A DNA stretch of 52,068 bases, from contig JAGPMN010000006.1 of assembly GCA_018052825.1 (NCBI GenBank), positions 1 through 52,068 of the forward strand, read 5' to 3'. Under the pieces are notes generated by a model. It was given only the letters and a program-made list of their open reading frames with translations, ran no database searches and was not told where the DNA came from. Source of the DNA: Methanothrix sp. Lineage in GTDB: Archaea > Halobacteriota > Methanosarcinia > Methanotrichales > Methanotrichaceae. Below, one piece after another: positions 34,135-41,844 of the stretch. The first letter of the stretch is position 1, and the number at the start of each line of letters is the position of its first letter. A program made the translations under genes and the position numbers.

Positions 34135-35359
34135 ACTTTACCTCTTTTTCGGTAAGGTTAAGCTTCAGTATCAGAGTATCATTCTTGCGGGTGACGAGAT
34201 AGTCATCTTCGTGAACCAGGAGGCTGGTATCATAGCCGGAGGGAGTTGAAAAGGCGAGGCCGATGGGAACAGACGTCCAGCTGCCATTCAAATATATTTT
34301 TATGCTGGCATCGCTGCTGGAGTTCATGCGCACCACAGTATTCTCCCCATGAGAGATCGTAACGATGCCACCTCTGGCGCTGATGCTACGGTCGATGTCC
34401 GGCGGCAGAGTCATCTCCATATCATTGGCAATCTTCTCGTTGTTGACTATCTCCAGGGCCAGATAGCTATCGTTGGTGGTGTTGGAGAGGTATGCGGAGT
34501 ACTCGACGAAGACAGGGGGCACAGCCAGCGGTGCGGGCTGATTGGCGAATAGCCATATGGCCGCAGCCAGCAGCAGGACGAGGCCCAGAGCGGCCAGCAT
34601 CTTCGGCTGCATTCCGGGCAGCCTTTTCGCCGGGGCATCGGCGCCAAAGGTGGCAGGTTTCTTCTCAGGTGGGGATGGCGCCCTTTCCGGCTCTGCCCTG
34701 CGTGCTGGCTCCTCTTGACGCGGACCGGCCATATCGGCAAAGACCTCAGAGGGGGGAGGCGGGATGGATGGCGCATTCTGCGGCTGCGAGGGCATCTGGC
34801 CGGATGGCGCAGGAGCGGCGGCCTGTGCCGAGACCTGCGTCACCTTATCTGCTCCCAGGCCGGATGGCTGCTCGGGCAGATCGATATTCGCCTCATCCAT
34901 ATCTAGAGAGGCTGCCTCATCATTCTCCGCCATGGTGCGGCCCTCCACGGGCAGTGGAGTCTTTCTGCGGGTGGGAAGAACCACGCTCCCCTCCTCGAAG
35001 TTCAAAATGAGATCTGTATAGGTGCCTGTGACATCCACAAACTTAAGTGCGCGAGGAACGAGGTAGGAGACTCCGGAGATCTTGACCTCTTCGAAGAACT
35101 CGGTGTTCTTCATCAAGCGGTCTTTGAAGGCGTAAACCGCTCCGCTCTCCATCTTGGCATCGATCTCGCTGAGGCTGGGGAAGCGGTCCTCCAGTGCAGC
35201 CAGCTCCTTTGTGGCAGCCACATAGGCCTCAAAGAACACCCGGCTCATGCGGTTGAGCCTGTTTGTGTAGCGCCTATCGAAGAGGAAGGAGAAGCTATCT
35301 CCTTTGAGCTGCAAGCTCTCTTCTCGCGAATGCCTCCAGGCAGAGAAAGAGACGTCCAT
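34103..35359 (-). CDS. Hypothetical protein with proline-rich linker and one membrane helix
   Basis: A 418-residue protein of unknown family. An N-terminal folded domain of about 150 residues (RRYTNRLNRMSRVFFEAYVA) is followed by a Pro/Ala/Glu-rich linker and one transmembrane helix, MLAALGLVLLLAAAIWLFA, near residues 255-275. The C-terminal ~130 residues, rich in Asn and Ser with several NxS/T sites, should face outward. The ATG at 35359 is preferred to an upstream TTG at 35383. The layout suggests a sensor or envelope anchor. It is cotranscribed with taw2 by overlap. Confidence 0.7.
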   Translation of the reverse strand: MDVSFSAWRHSREESLQLKGDSFSFLFDRRYTNRLNRMSRVFFEAYVAATKELAALEDRFPSLSEIDAKMESGAVYAFKDRLMKNTEFFEEVKISGVSYLVPRALKFVDVTGTYTDLILNFEEGSVVLPTRRKTPLPVEGRTMAENDEAASLDMDEANIDLPEQPSGLGADKVTQVSAQAAAPAPSGQMPSQPQNAPSIPPPPSEVFADMAGPRQEEPARRAEPERAPSPPEKKPATFGADAPAKRLPGMQPKMLAALGLVLLLAAAIWLFANQPAPLAVPPVFVEYSAYLSNTTNDSYLALEIVNNEKIANDMEMTLPPDIDRSISARGGIVTISHGENTVVRMNSSSDASIKIYLNGSWTSVPIGLAFSTPSGYDTSLLVHEDDYLVTRKNDTLILKLNLTEKEVKFEQSYSRKGQ

Positions 35360-35469
35360 CAGAGGAGCATATCTCGGAGCCAAATAAGTATTTTATGTAT
35401 GGCCAAGGCCTCATATCAATCTCGTATGACAGGTATCTTTAAATTCGCCAGGCTGAAGATAGCCTTTTG

Positions 35470-36072
35470 ATGAAGCATTTGCAGCTCGTGCATATCCTTA
35501 TGCTCGCATCAATCGGGCTAATGATCTGGCCAGCGGCGGCTGAGCTTACCGCCTACCAGAGCCTGCCATCTTCGGCCAATGTGGGCCAGATGGTGATGGT
35601 GACGGTCAGCCTGACCTACAACGGACAAAGTCCGACTGAGGCAGAGGTAACTCCCCGACTGCCTCCTGGCGTCGTCGCGAATAGCGGAAGTCAGAGAATT
35701 GAACTATATCCGGGAGTCACTCAGCAGCTCAGCTATGCCTTTACATCACAGCAGAGCGGCAGCTACATCATAGTCTCTGATATCTCCTGGATGGATGGCG
35801 GAAACTGGCGAAGCCTCAGCCTGGAAGCACCCTTTACTGCAATAGCCACTGCCCCGCCGCAGGGTAGCGCAACCGGTGCTGAACAGAACGGCGGCATCAG
35901 CAATCCTCAGGGGCCACCCGCTGCACCCGCGATAGGGCCACTGCCTGGCGACTACCCACATGCCAATGATACAGAGCGAGGGAGCGAAGATATGCCTGGG
36001 GGAGAGATGCCAGCAGATGCCCCGCATGACGGACCAGAAGGCGGGGGATTCGATCCCCACAAAGGTCCGTAA
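35470..36072 (+). CDS. Hypothetical exported protein with a beta domain and acidic tail
   Basis: A 200-residue protein with a signal peptide (hydrophobic LVHILMLASIGLMIWPAAA). The mature part starts with a beta-sandwich-like segment of about 100 residues (SSANVGQMVMVTVSLTYNG, RLPPGVVANSGSQRIELYPG), similar in style to archaeal surface proteins with DUF11- or CARDB-like folds. A Pro/Gly/Asp-rich tail fills the last 70 residues and looks disordered. No anchor follows, so it may be secreted. It is divergent from the membrane protein gene at 35359, which may act with it. Confidence 0.65.
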   Translation: MKHLQLVHILMLASIGLMIWPAAAELTAYQSLPSSANVGQMVMVTVSLTYNGQSPTEAEVTPRLPPGVVANSGSQRIELYPGVTQQLSYAFTSQQSGSYIIVSDISWMDGGNWRSLSLEAPFTAIATAPPQGSATGAEQNGGISNPQGPPAAPAIGPLPGDYPHANDTERGSEDMPGGEMPADAPHDGPEGGGFDPHKGP

Positions 36073-36073
36073 T

Positions 36074-36625
36074 TCATCTATTTTTGTCAATTCCCAAATC
36101 CCGGCGGGTAAAGAGCGCCTGCAGAGTGAGGCCTCGTTCTTCTATGGCCTGCCTTCCTCCCTCCTCCCGGTCCAGTATGGCCAGAGCCTGCACCGGCCGG
36201 TAGCCGGCGGCAGATAAGCGATCTGCGGCCTTTAAAAGCGAGGCTCCAGACGTGACCACATCCTCCACCACCGCCACCATGGCACCCTTCTCCAGGGCCG
36301 GGCCCTCCACATAGCTCATGGTTCCGTGCTTCTTTGGCTCCTTTCTGACTATGAGGGCGGACAGATCCCTCTTCTCGATGTGGCTCAATAATGATATCGA
36401 CGACACTATGGGATCGGCCCCGAGGGTCAGACCGCCCACTGCAGACACATCCGCCCGGATCATGTCCAGCATCAGCCGGGCGGTCAGATAAGCGCCCTCG
36501 GCGCTCAAAGTCACGCGCTTGCAGTCCATGTAGTAGTCGCTGGCCCTGCCTGAGGATAGGATGACCGGCCTGATCTCCAGCGACTTCTCCCTGAGCAGCT
36601 CCAAAAGCCTTTCTTTGTCATTCAA
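36074..36625 (-). CDS. pyrE: Orotate phosphoribosyltransferase
   Basis: A 183-residue type I phosphoribosyltransferase that joins orotate to PRPP in UMP synthesis. The PRPP loop reads MVAVVEDVVTSGASLLKAAD, the RKEPKKHGT segment carries the lysines of the flexible loop, and SGRASDYYMDCKRVTLS is the family N-terminus. Length fits the archaeal enzyme (about 180). It ends one base from the converging exported-protein gene. It is in the same pathway as pyrH at 26613. Confidence 0.93.
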   Translation of the reverse strand: MNDKERLLELLREKSLEIRPVILSSGRASDYYMDCKRVTLSAEGAYLTARLMLDMIRADVSAVGGLTLGADPIVSSISLLSHIEKRDLSALIVRKEPKKHGTMSYVEGPALEKGAMVAVVEDVVTSGASLLKAADRLSAAGYRPVQALAILDREEGGRQAIEERGLTLQALFTRRDLGIDKNR

Positions 36626-36698
36626 TCTAAATCGCCCCTCATTTCAGGTGAGACTTGTCCGCGACCGATGATAACTCTGCCGCAATGAATCTGCCTCA

Positions 36699-37463
36699 TC
36701 ATTCCCTCCCCCCTCCTGCCGCCCTTACATCCGCCAGCAGGCCTATGTCGGTTCCGTCCAGCAGATAGATGCGGGCGGCCTCAATGTCTGCCATGGCCAG
36801 CAGCGGGCCGCGTATATCCTCCACAGGCTCGTTGAGGGGCAGGCCGCCGCAGAGGGGATTGAAGGCAGGGGCGACTACGATCTCCGTCCGGGCGGAAAAG
36901 CCGTAATGCTCCTCTACCGCCTCTCCCCGCAGACGGGCCCTGGCCCAGACCGGGCTAGTCGGGCTATGCCCCAGACGGTCAACAAGCCGGACCGCCGGGT
37001 GCAGGTGCGCCGCCACAAGGCTCTTCGCGCGCATGACCCTTTCGTCAGGCCATGTGTGGCCGTGAAAGTAGCCCACTCCGTCCAGAACAAAGCCGGAGGA
37101 GGGGCGCATGCGCACTCCTGGCGGGGCGAGGTCTGCGAGGTCGCCGTCGTGATTGCCGGGCACAACGTCAACCTTTACCTTCCCTGCTATGCGGCTCAAG
37201 AAATCCGGAACCTCCCGCCTCTCCTGCCAGCTCGTCCTGGGCACATTGTGCTTGACGTCCCCTAAGAGCAACAGCCGGTCCGGCCTGATCTCATCCAAAC
37301 AGCCCAGAAGCCTCTCCAGCATCTTGCCGGTCTGGCTTGGTACGGAGACCCCCTCAAGCCACAGCTCGTGCTCGATGCCTATGTGGAGGTCGGCGGCCAC
37401 GAGAACTCTCTGCTCTCCCTCTGCCAGGAGAAGGGGCGCACCGAAAATCGGCAATAACTGCAT
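36699..37463 (-). CDS. Metallophosphoesterase, archaeal Icc-like family
   Basis: A 254-residue calcineurin-like phosphoesterase. The metal motifs are in order: AADLHIGIEHE, LLLLGDVKHN, VVPGNHDGDL and YFHGHTWPD. Family relatives in archaea (MJ0037-like) are often described as ICC-type phosphoesterases of unknown substrate; bacterial cousins sit beside DNA ligase-helicase repair genes. Here its neighbours are a deoxyribosyltransferase, 12 bases upstream on the same strand, and pyrE downstream, so a nucleotide-related task is possible. Confidence 0.85.
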   Translation of the reverse strand: MQLLPIFGAPLLLAEGEQRVLVAADLHIGIEHELWLEGVSVPSQTGKMLERLLGCLDEIRPDRLLLLGDVKHNVPRTSWQERREVPDFLSRIAGKVKVDVVPGNHDGDLADLAPPGVRMRPSSGFVLDGVGYFHGHTWPDERVMRAKSLVAAHLHPAVRLVDRLGHSPTSPVWARARLRGEAVEEHYGFSARTEIVVAPAFNPLCGGLPLNEPVEDIRGPLLAMADIEAARIYLLDGTDIGLLADVRAAGGGRE

Positions 37464-37475
37464 GGCAGTAGAAGG

Positions 37476-37892
37476 TCACAGGCCCTTGAGCCCTGCTAAA
37501 AGCTCCTCCAGGCTCCCGGCTATGGCCAGGCAGGAGCATTCTATCATGAGGTTGACACGGGAGGACTCAGCCTCTCCCGCCCGACGCAGGTCAGTCCTCA
37601 GGCCAAATACCCTCTTGCCGGCTCCAAAGAAATAGCCGATCTCCCAGGCTGTTCCATCGTCCACCTGAGGGCCGTCGAGAATGGCCACCATGAGGTCTGC
37701 CTCCTTGAGGGCATCCAGATTGGCCTGAAATATCTGCTGCGGCCCGGCCCGGCATGGGGAGAGCTCATGGGGCCAGATGACGCGCACGCCGTCCAGCCGG
37801 TCCTCCAGAAACGACTTTACGCGCCCACCCCAGGCAATCTCACCCCTGGAGAAGAGAGGACCGGAGAGGTATATCCTGCGAACCGCAGACAT
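37476..37892 (-). CDS. Nucleoside 2-deoxyribosyltransferase-like protein
   Basis: A 138-residue protein of the nucleoside 2-deoxyribosyltransferase fold. Family segments are RRIYLSGPLFSRGE, QIFQANLDALKEADLMVAIL, GPQVDDGTAWEIGYFFGAGK and VNLMIECS. Relatives exchange bases on deoxynucleosides or hydrolyse deoxynucleoside monophosphates. The glutamate in the TAWEIGY motif is the expected nucleophile and is intact. I start at ATG 37892 rather than the GTG just before it. It probably shares a transcript with the phosphoesterase. Confidence 0.82.
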   Translation of the reverse strand: MSAVRRIYLSGPLFSRGEIAWGGRVKSFLEDRLDGVRVIWPHELSPCRAGPQQIFQANLDALKEADLMVAILDGPQVDDGTAWEIGYFFGAGKRVFGLRTDLRRAGEAESSRVNLMIECSCLAIAGSLEELLAGLKGL

Positions 37893-37945
37893 CACAGAGC
37901 ACCATCACACAGTTCAGGCAACACACTTATCCGCCCGTCCTCGTC

Positions 37946-39442
37946 TCAGGCTGCAGAGGCCTCCTTGAGCCTGGCCCTGACGAAGTCCCTCTCAAGGCTG
38001 GAGAGGAACCAGCCTACCTTGGGGCCCTGCCGGTCGCCGAGAAAGGCCAGATATATGGCCTGGAAGAACTTCCTGGAGTCCAGGCCCTCCTGCGCTGCCA
38101 CTGCGTAGACTGTATCGTGGATCTCGGCAGCCGTCTTGTCTCCTATCTGGTCTGCCAGTATGCCCAGGGCCCGGCGCTCCTGTGGCGTGAGGTTCTTGAC
38201 AGCAGACGGAAGGCTCTCCTGCACCTGGAACTTGACATAGGCTGGGGCATACTTGTCCAGCCACGTCTGCACATTTCTGGCCCGGCTTATTATCTCATCC
38301 CGGCGGGTGAGAACATCGTAGCCCGACCTCTTCAGGGCTGCGAAGAGGCGCTCATCGTCGCCGCGGGCGATCTGCACAGCTGTGACCATGTGGCGGAACG
38401 GGATTTCGAATGGGCCGCTATTGTTGATATTGGATAGCTCTATGGCCCTTTCATCCCCCTTTCTCTGGTCGTACTCGTCCACTAGGCTGAGCAGCGGTAG
38501 GGAGGGATCGAACTCGATGTGCTTCTCAGGCTTGTTCCTGATGATCAGGTAGCGGAGAACCTCAGGAGGCACCACGTCCAGCATCTCCTCGATTGTGACA
38601 ACGATTCCAGTGGAGCTGTGCATGGCACCAACACCCTTGAGGTGGATCCACTCGTATACAATGGGGAATGGGGCAGGGTAATTGTATATCTCCTCGCTGA
38701 TCCTCTTGCCCGTGTCATATGAGCCGCCGGCTGTGGCGTGGTCCTTGCCGAAGGGCTCAACTGTCACATTGAATATGGGCCAGCGGGCAGGCCAGTCCAC
38801 CCTCCAGACCAGCTTCCCCCCGCCGCAGATGGAGACTGTTCCCTCCGAGCCGCAGTAGCAGGCATAGTCCACAGTCCCGGCATCAATGTCAAAGCCGGTG
38901 ACGCGCGTAGTGTTCATCCGCCCGCAGGCCTGGCAGATGGGATCAAAGGGGCTCCAGCCATCGGGAACATCTCTGCCTGATACCTCCTTGAGTATGCGGG
39001 CTATGTCATCCTTTCGAGAGAGGGCGGTCCGGATGGCATCAACGTATTCTCCTTCCTTGTAGAGCTGGTCGGCCCTGTAGATCTCCGGCCTGATGCCCAG
39101 CCGCTCCATGCTCCTGAGGAATGGATTTAGAAAGTGGTCGGCGTAGCTGGCGCAGCAGCCCATGGGGCAGGGTATCTCCGAGAGCGGCTTTCCGATGTGC
39201 TCCTTGAAGCACTCAGGGAGGAACGGGTAGAGCCTTCTCAGCCGGTCGTATGTATCGGCGATGTAGATGAGACGGGCCTCCACGCCTCTGTCCAGCAGGG
39301 CGCGGTAGACGGCCTCCGCAGTCATGACCTCGCGCATATTTCCGAGATGCACGGGGCCGGATGGGGTGATGCCCGTGGCTATGGTGTGAGGGCCGCTCTT
39401 CTCCAGCCTCTCAGCGATGACGTCAGCCCAGTGAATAGACAT
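37946..39442 (-). CDS. lysS: Lysyl-tRNA synthetase, class I
   Basis: A 498-residue class I LysRS, the form used by many archaea. The HIGH-like motif ITPSGPVHLGN is at 25-35. A four-cysteine zinc segment (ICQACGR, CYCGSEG) is in the middle. The KMSKS-equivalent reads MHSSTG at 274-279, without the usual lysine of the MSSSKG pattern. The C-terminal helical domain ends in FVRARLKEASAA. I set the start at ATG 39442 because the conserved MSIHWADVIAERL begins there; the open frame upstream is antisense to the deaminase gene. An RNA-binding anticodon domain is present as expected. Confidence 0.92.
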   Translation of the reverse strand: MSIHWADVIAERLEKSGPHTIATGITPSGPVHLGNMREVMTAEAVYRALLDRGVEARLIYIADTYDRLRRLYPFLPECFKEHIGKPLSEIPCPMGCCASYADHFLNPFLRSMERLGIRPEIYRADQLYKEGEYVDAIRTALSRKDDIARILKEVSGRDVPDGWSPFDPICQACGRMNTTRVTGFDIDAGTVDYACYCGSEGTVSICGGGKLVWRVDWPARWPIFNVTVEPFGKDHATAGGSYDTGKRISEEIYNYPAPFPIVYEWIHLKGVGAMHSSTGIVVTIEEMLDVVPPEVLRYLIIRNKPEKHIEFDPSLPLLSLVDEYDQRKGDERAIELSNINNSGPFEIPFRHMVTAVQIARGDDERLFAALKRSGYDVLTRRDEIISRARNVQTWLDKYAPAYVKFQVQESLPSAVKNLTPQERRALGILADQIGDKTAAEIHDTVYAVAAQEGLDSRKFFQAIYLAFLGDRQGPKVGWFLSSLERDFVRARLKEASAA

Positions 39443-39535
39443 AGCGGCAATTCGATGCTGGAAGGGGATATTAATGTTGTTGTCGTATTTTATAGGAGAG
39501 ATTCTTAAGCCAGGAGAGCCATCTCCTAACTCAGA

Positions 39536-39979
39536 ATGCCGCCCATCCTCCGCCCCACGCTCGACGAGTACTTCATGGAGATCGCCACTGTTGTAGCCAA
39601 GCGCTCCACGTGCCTGAGAAATCATGTGGGGGCGCTCTTCGTCAAGAACAAGCGCATCCTTTCCACAGGCTATAACGGTGCTCCTGCCGGCCTCGATCAC
39701 TGCGACAGGGTGGGCTGCGCTCGCGAGGGGGTGGAGAGCGGCACCCGCCACGAACTGTGCCGGGCGGTTCATGCCGAGCAGAATGCCATCATCCAGGCGG
39801 CCCTGCACGGCACCAGCATCGAGGGAGCAACCCTGTACTGCACCCACCAGCCCTGCATACTTTGCGCAAAGATGATGATCAACGCCCAGGTCAAGCGCGT
39901 GGTCTACGCCCAGAGCTACCCGGACGGAACTGCGCTGGAGTTTCTCAAGCAGGCGGGAATCGAGGTTGTACGGCTGTAG
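39536..39979 (+). CDS. dCMP deaminase family protein
   Basis: A 147-residue zinc deaminase. The active-site pair is HAEQNAII and [10 protein letters not shown], which supply the His, Glu and two Cys. A further N-terminal zinc pattern ([10 protein letters not shown]) and the GYNGAPAG loop are typical of the ComEB/dCMP deaminase branch, which makes dUMP for thymidylate synthesis. It is divergent from lysS with a 93-base promoter region between, and ends one base from the FKBP gene. Confidence 0.9.
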   Translation: MPPILRPTLDEYFMEIATVVAKRSTCLRNHVGALFVKNKRILSTGYNGAPAGLDHCDRVGCAREGVESGTRHELCRAVHAEQNAIIQAALHGTSIEGATLYCTHQPCILCAKMMINAQVKRVVYAQSYPDGTALEFLKQAGIEVVRL

Positions 39980-39980
39980 A

Positions 39981-40415
39981 CTACCCATTTACTATCTCAA
40001 GCAGCTTTATATCGAATATGAGCGTCTGCTCGCAGAGTGGATGGTTGGCATCGAGAGTGATGATATCGCCATCTATCTTTGAGATCTGAAGCGGGATGCT
40101 CTCTCCGGTGGATGCGCACATCTCCAGGCTCATGCCCTCTGCAGGCACTATATCCTCGGGCAGCTCCTTTCGATCTATCTCTATCACCCTGTCTTCCCTG
40201 TACAGCCCGTAGGCCTTTTCCGGAGGGATTTCGACGGTCTTCGACTCTCCCGGCATCATCCCCACAACTGCCTCTTCAAAGCCGGGAATGAGCCTTCCGC
40301 CGCCCAGCTCGAACTGCAGCGGATCGCTGCCCTCTGAGGTGTCAACTATAACTCCGGTGGCCAGCCGGCCTGTGTAATGCACCCTTACGATGTCGCCATT
40401 CTTCGCCTGAACCAT
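39981..40415 (-). CDS. FKBP-type peptidyl-prolyl isomerase, SlyD-like
   Basis: A 144-residue FKBP with an insert-in-flap domain. The isomerase core has GDIVRVHYTGRLATG and GGGRLIPGFEEAVVGMMPGE. The insert follows the AYG element (PEKAYGLYREDRVIEIDRKE), and the core resumes with TLDANHPLCEQTLIFDI. This is the chaperone-like arrangement of SlyD and archaeal FKBP17/26. The His-rich metal-binding tail of bacterial SlyD is absent. It assists protein folding in the cytoplasm. Confidence 0.92.
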   Translation of the reverse strand: MVQAKNGDIVRVHYTGRLATGVIVDTSEGSDPLQFELGGGRLIPGFEEAVVGMMPGESKTVEIPPEKAYGLYREDRVIEIDRKELPEDIVPAEGMSLEMCASTGESIPLQISKIDGDIITLDANHPLCEQTLIFDIKLLEIVNG

Positions 40416-40792
40416 ATGCTATTCGCCCCTCTGTTTATGCTATTGCAGCTCCAACTATTTAGAATGCACCGGGGATTCATGCGGGACGGCGGCTGCGTAT
40501 AGTGGGATCGTCAGCCGCAAGTTTTATATTCGTTAATTGTCGTATTCGACTATTGACGTAAATAATCTGCTGGGTTAAGTCCCCGGCCTGGAAGTGAGAG
40601 AGGATGCTGGATGTCGATCGTGGAGGGAGCTGCTTTGTCGGAATCGTCGCGGGATTCGAAGATCGCCGAAAAGACGTTTGTCCGGTTTGAGAGAGCTCAT
40701 CTCTTCGCCAAAAATAAGCGGAGACTGGCCAGTGTGAGGGGGTACGAGGAATGATCCCCCCTCATTTTTCAAAGCTTAATGGAGGTATGTAA
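40416..40792 (+). other. Spacer before the TPR array with a relic 3' end
   Basis: No intact gene is seen. TTTTATATTCG at 40520-40530 is a likely TATA box, which would give the array a leader of about 240 bases. An inverted repeat (GCGGCTG 40489-40495, CAGCCGC 40512-40518) precedes it. From about 40739 to 40799 the DNA closely matches 44459-44519, including a frame end (TAC GAG GAA TGA) where the matching copy has the stop of a TPR gene. The spacer thus ends in what looks like the tail of a lost TPR gene. Confidence 0.45.
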
Positions 40793-41806
40793 ATGAAATT
40801 CAGATTTGCTATCGCTCTGTTAGCGATAGCTATGCTCTGCGCCTCTGCTGTGGCGCAGGAAGAGAGTGCAAAGGATTGGTATCAAAAGGGCCAGGAGCTG
40901 AGGATGAACGGATCCCTGGATGAGGCGTTAACAGCACTGGACAAGGCCATTACGCTTGACCAAGAAAATGCAGATGCTTGGCAGTATAAAGCTCTGACTC
41001 TAAGGGACCTTGAGAGGTTCAATGAGTCCCTGGAGGCTTTCCAGAGGGCCCTGGAGCTGGACCCTCAGGACGACCAGGCCAGGACTGAGATGGCTGGGCT
41101 GCTCATGGTCATGGGAAGGAGCTCTGAGGCAGCGTCCGTGCTGGCTGCGTCTCCTGACCGGGTCCCGCAGAGCCCTAAGGAAAGGCTGGACCAGTCCATA
41201 GTGTGGCAGCTCAGGGGAAAGGTCCTGGTGGAGAAGGGCAGCTACAATGAGGCCCTCGAAGCCTACGACCGGGCCATAGAGCTAGGAGACGGCCAGCCTG
41301 TGGGCGAAGCCACGGCGTGGATGGGCAAGGGCAGCCTTCTTATGAGGCTGGAGCGCTATGAGGACGCCCTCCTGGCCTTTGACAGCGCTCTGCAATCAGA
41401 CTACCCTGACGAAGATAGTGAAGGCAAGCCGAGGCAAACCCTGGTAGGGAGCGAGGCCTGGCTTGGCAGGGGAGAGGCCCTGGAGGCTCTTGGCAGGCAC
41501 GGTGAGGCAGTCGAGGCCTACAACAGGTCTGTTCAATCCCTGGAGATCGACCTGGCCATTACCCCAGATGCTCCCAAGCTCTGGAAGGAGAAGGCAGACG
41601 TCCTGGAGAGCCTGGGCAGACACGATGAGGCTGTGCCGGCCTACGAGAGGGCGATCGAGCTGTTCAGAAGCGAGATCGCTACCCAAACCGGAGCCTCTAA
41701 CGGCTGGAGATACTGGTGGATGGGCGACGCTCTCCAGGCTATGGGCCGTACAGATGAGGCGAATGCTGCCTTTGCAAAGGCTAAGGAACTGGGATATCAG
41801 GAATGA
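40793..41806 (+). CDS. Exported TPR protein 1 of the array
   Basis: A 337-residue exported protein. The signal peptide (IALLAIAMLCASAVAQ) is followed by AKDWYQKGQEL and then about seven TPR units with patterns such as DEALTALDKAITLDQENADAW. The signal peptide and first mature residues are almost identical at the DNA level to those of the protein at 44514, which points to recent duplication. GGAGG lies before the ATG. It ends LGYQE, the shared family C-terminus. No anchor is visible, so it may be secreted or bind another envelope protein through its TPR groove. Confidence 0.82.
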   Translation: MKFRFAIALLAIAMLCASAVAQEESAKDWYQKGQELRMNGSLDEALTALDKAITLDQENADAWQYKALTLRDLERFNESLEAFQRALELDPQDDQARTEMAGLLMVMGRSSEAASVLAASPDRVPQSPKERLDQSIVWQLRGKVLVEKGSYNEALEAYDRAIELGDGQPVGEATAWMGKGSLLMRLERYEDALLAFDSALQSDYPDEDSEGKPRQTLVGSEAWLGRGEALEALGRHGEAVEAYNRSVQSLEIDLAITPDAPKLWKEKADVLESLGRHDEAVPAYERAIELFRSEIATQTGASNGWRYWWMGDALQAMGRTDEANAAFAKAKELGYQE

Positions 41807-41844
41807 CCCCAGCATCTTTTTGTGAGGTTATAGGAGGCTTGTAA

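Noticed and set aside
39443-39988. Longer N-terminus for LysRS
   Set aside because: The extension is antisense to the deaminase gene. The conserved start MSIHWADVIAERL lies at 39442.
40600-40753. Two short overlapping frames in the spacer before the TPR array
   Set aside because: Neither has a signal peptide, a known domain or a convincing TPR match. Only the last few codons resemble the TPR family end.
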